Assembly: GCA_016929465.1 (NCBI GenBank)
Contig: JAFGIT010000251.1
Location: 1 to 5,633, forward strand
DNA: 5,633 nt
Direction of reading: 5' to 3'
From: JAFGIT01 sp016929465 [NCBI: Candidatus Coatesbacteria bacterium]
GTDB taxonomy: Bacteria; B130-G9
Shown here: positions 5,394-5,633 of the stretch, one piece after another
Layout of the letters: every line of letters starts with the position of its first letter
Position numbering within the stretch: position 1 is the first letter of the stretch
Program-made: the position numbers and the translations under genes
The notes under the pieces: model-generated
Told to the model about the DNA's origin: nothing
What the model saw: the letters and a program-made list of their open reading frames with translations, nothing else
Databases searched by the model: none

Positions 5394-5633
5394 ATGACGG
5401 TGACATTGAAATATGAACTGATCGGCGACGACATGCAGGCAGTGGTGCTCGACCTGACGAGGGGACAGCTCGTAAAGGCCGAGGCCGGCGCGATGATGTA
5501 TATGACGTCGGGCATCGAGATGGATACCAAGATGGAGGGCGGCATTTTCGGTGGGATCAAACGCAAAATAGCAGGCGAAAGCCTCTTCATGGTCACGTTC
5601 GGATGCCGCGATGCGACCGGAACAGTGGCATTC
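5394..5633 (+). CDS. AIM24/TIGR00266-family protein, N-terminal part
   Basis: Only the first 80 codons are in the window; the frame is still open at the right edge, and the family's usual length is roughly 220-270 residues. The visible part matches the N-terminus of the AIM24 (formerly DUF124, TIGR00266) family: YELIGDDMQAVVLDL (7-21), KAEAGAMMYM (28-37), IEMDTKM (41-47), GGIFGGIKRKIAGESLFM (49-66) and a closing beta-strand at GTVAF (76-80). These proteins form a beta-rich fold resembling the TRAP attenuator protein. The yeast relative is mitochondrial, and the bacterial members have no established biochemical role. It follows the deacetylase gene by 57 bp with no terminator between them, so co-transcription is likely. 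The assignment to the family is strong; function is not claimed. Confidence 0.88.
   Translation, partial: MTVTLKYELIGDDMQAVVLDLTRGQLVKAEAGAMMYMTSGIEMDTKMEGGIFGGIKRKIAGESLFMVTFGCRDATGTVAF

Overview
This window looks like chromosomal DNA from an uncultivated or poorly known Gram-negative-type bacterium of moderate GC. Three things point that way: a secreted parallel beta-helix protein, a lipid II flippase (MurJ), and intergenic gaps carrying short 9- and 10-bp-period arrays and REP-like hairpins. From memory, such arrays are common between genes in large environmental genomes (Planctomycetes/Verrucomicrobia-like and candidate phyla). The phylum cannot be fixed from this sequence alone. There is no phage, insertion sequence, CRISPR array, tRNA or rRNA in view.

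Left part (76-1896, minus strand): a 606-residue exported protein. It has a signal peptide, an unidentified N-terminal beta-rich domain, a DUF1565-like start to a right-handed beta-helix, about nine Gly-Gly-Gly-containing helix rungs, and a C-terminal cap of the type seen in many secreted beta-helix proteins. It is probably a surface or extracellular protein of unknown ligand.

Middle (1897-2238): a 342-bp divergent intergenic region. It holds a candidate minus-strand promoter, two 9-bp-period arrays, two adjacent imperfect hairpins, a weak candidate plus-strand promoter and the murJ ribosome binding site.

Right part (2239-5633, plus strand): four closely spaced co-directional genes, probably one transcription unit. 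They are murJ (TTG start), an O6-alkylguanine-DNA alkyltransferase (ogt-type), a PIG-L/LmbE-family zinc deacetylase, and the first 80 codons of an AIM24/TIGR00266-family protein cut by the window end. Gaps are 61, 64 and 57 bp, with no terminator visible. The murJ-ogt gap carries a 10-bp-period array, which also explains why the ogt reading frame is falsely open far upstream of its real start. The genes do not form one obvious pathway: MurJ serves cell-wall precursor export, Ogt repairs alkylated DNA, the deacetylase may act on an N-acetylated sugar, and AIM24-family proteins have no settled role.

I do not see convincing evidence of a new multi-gene system. The most unusual material is the intergenic repeat and hairpin content, and the architecture of the beta-helix protein.
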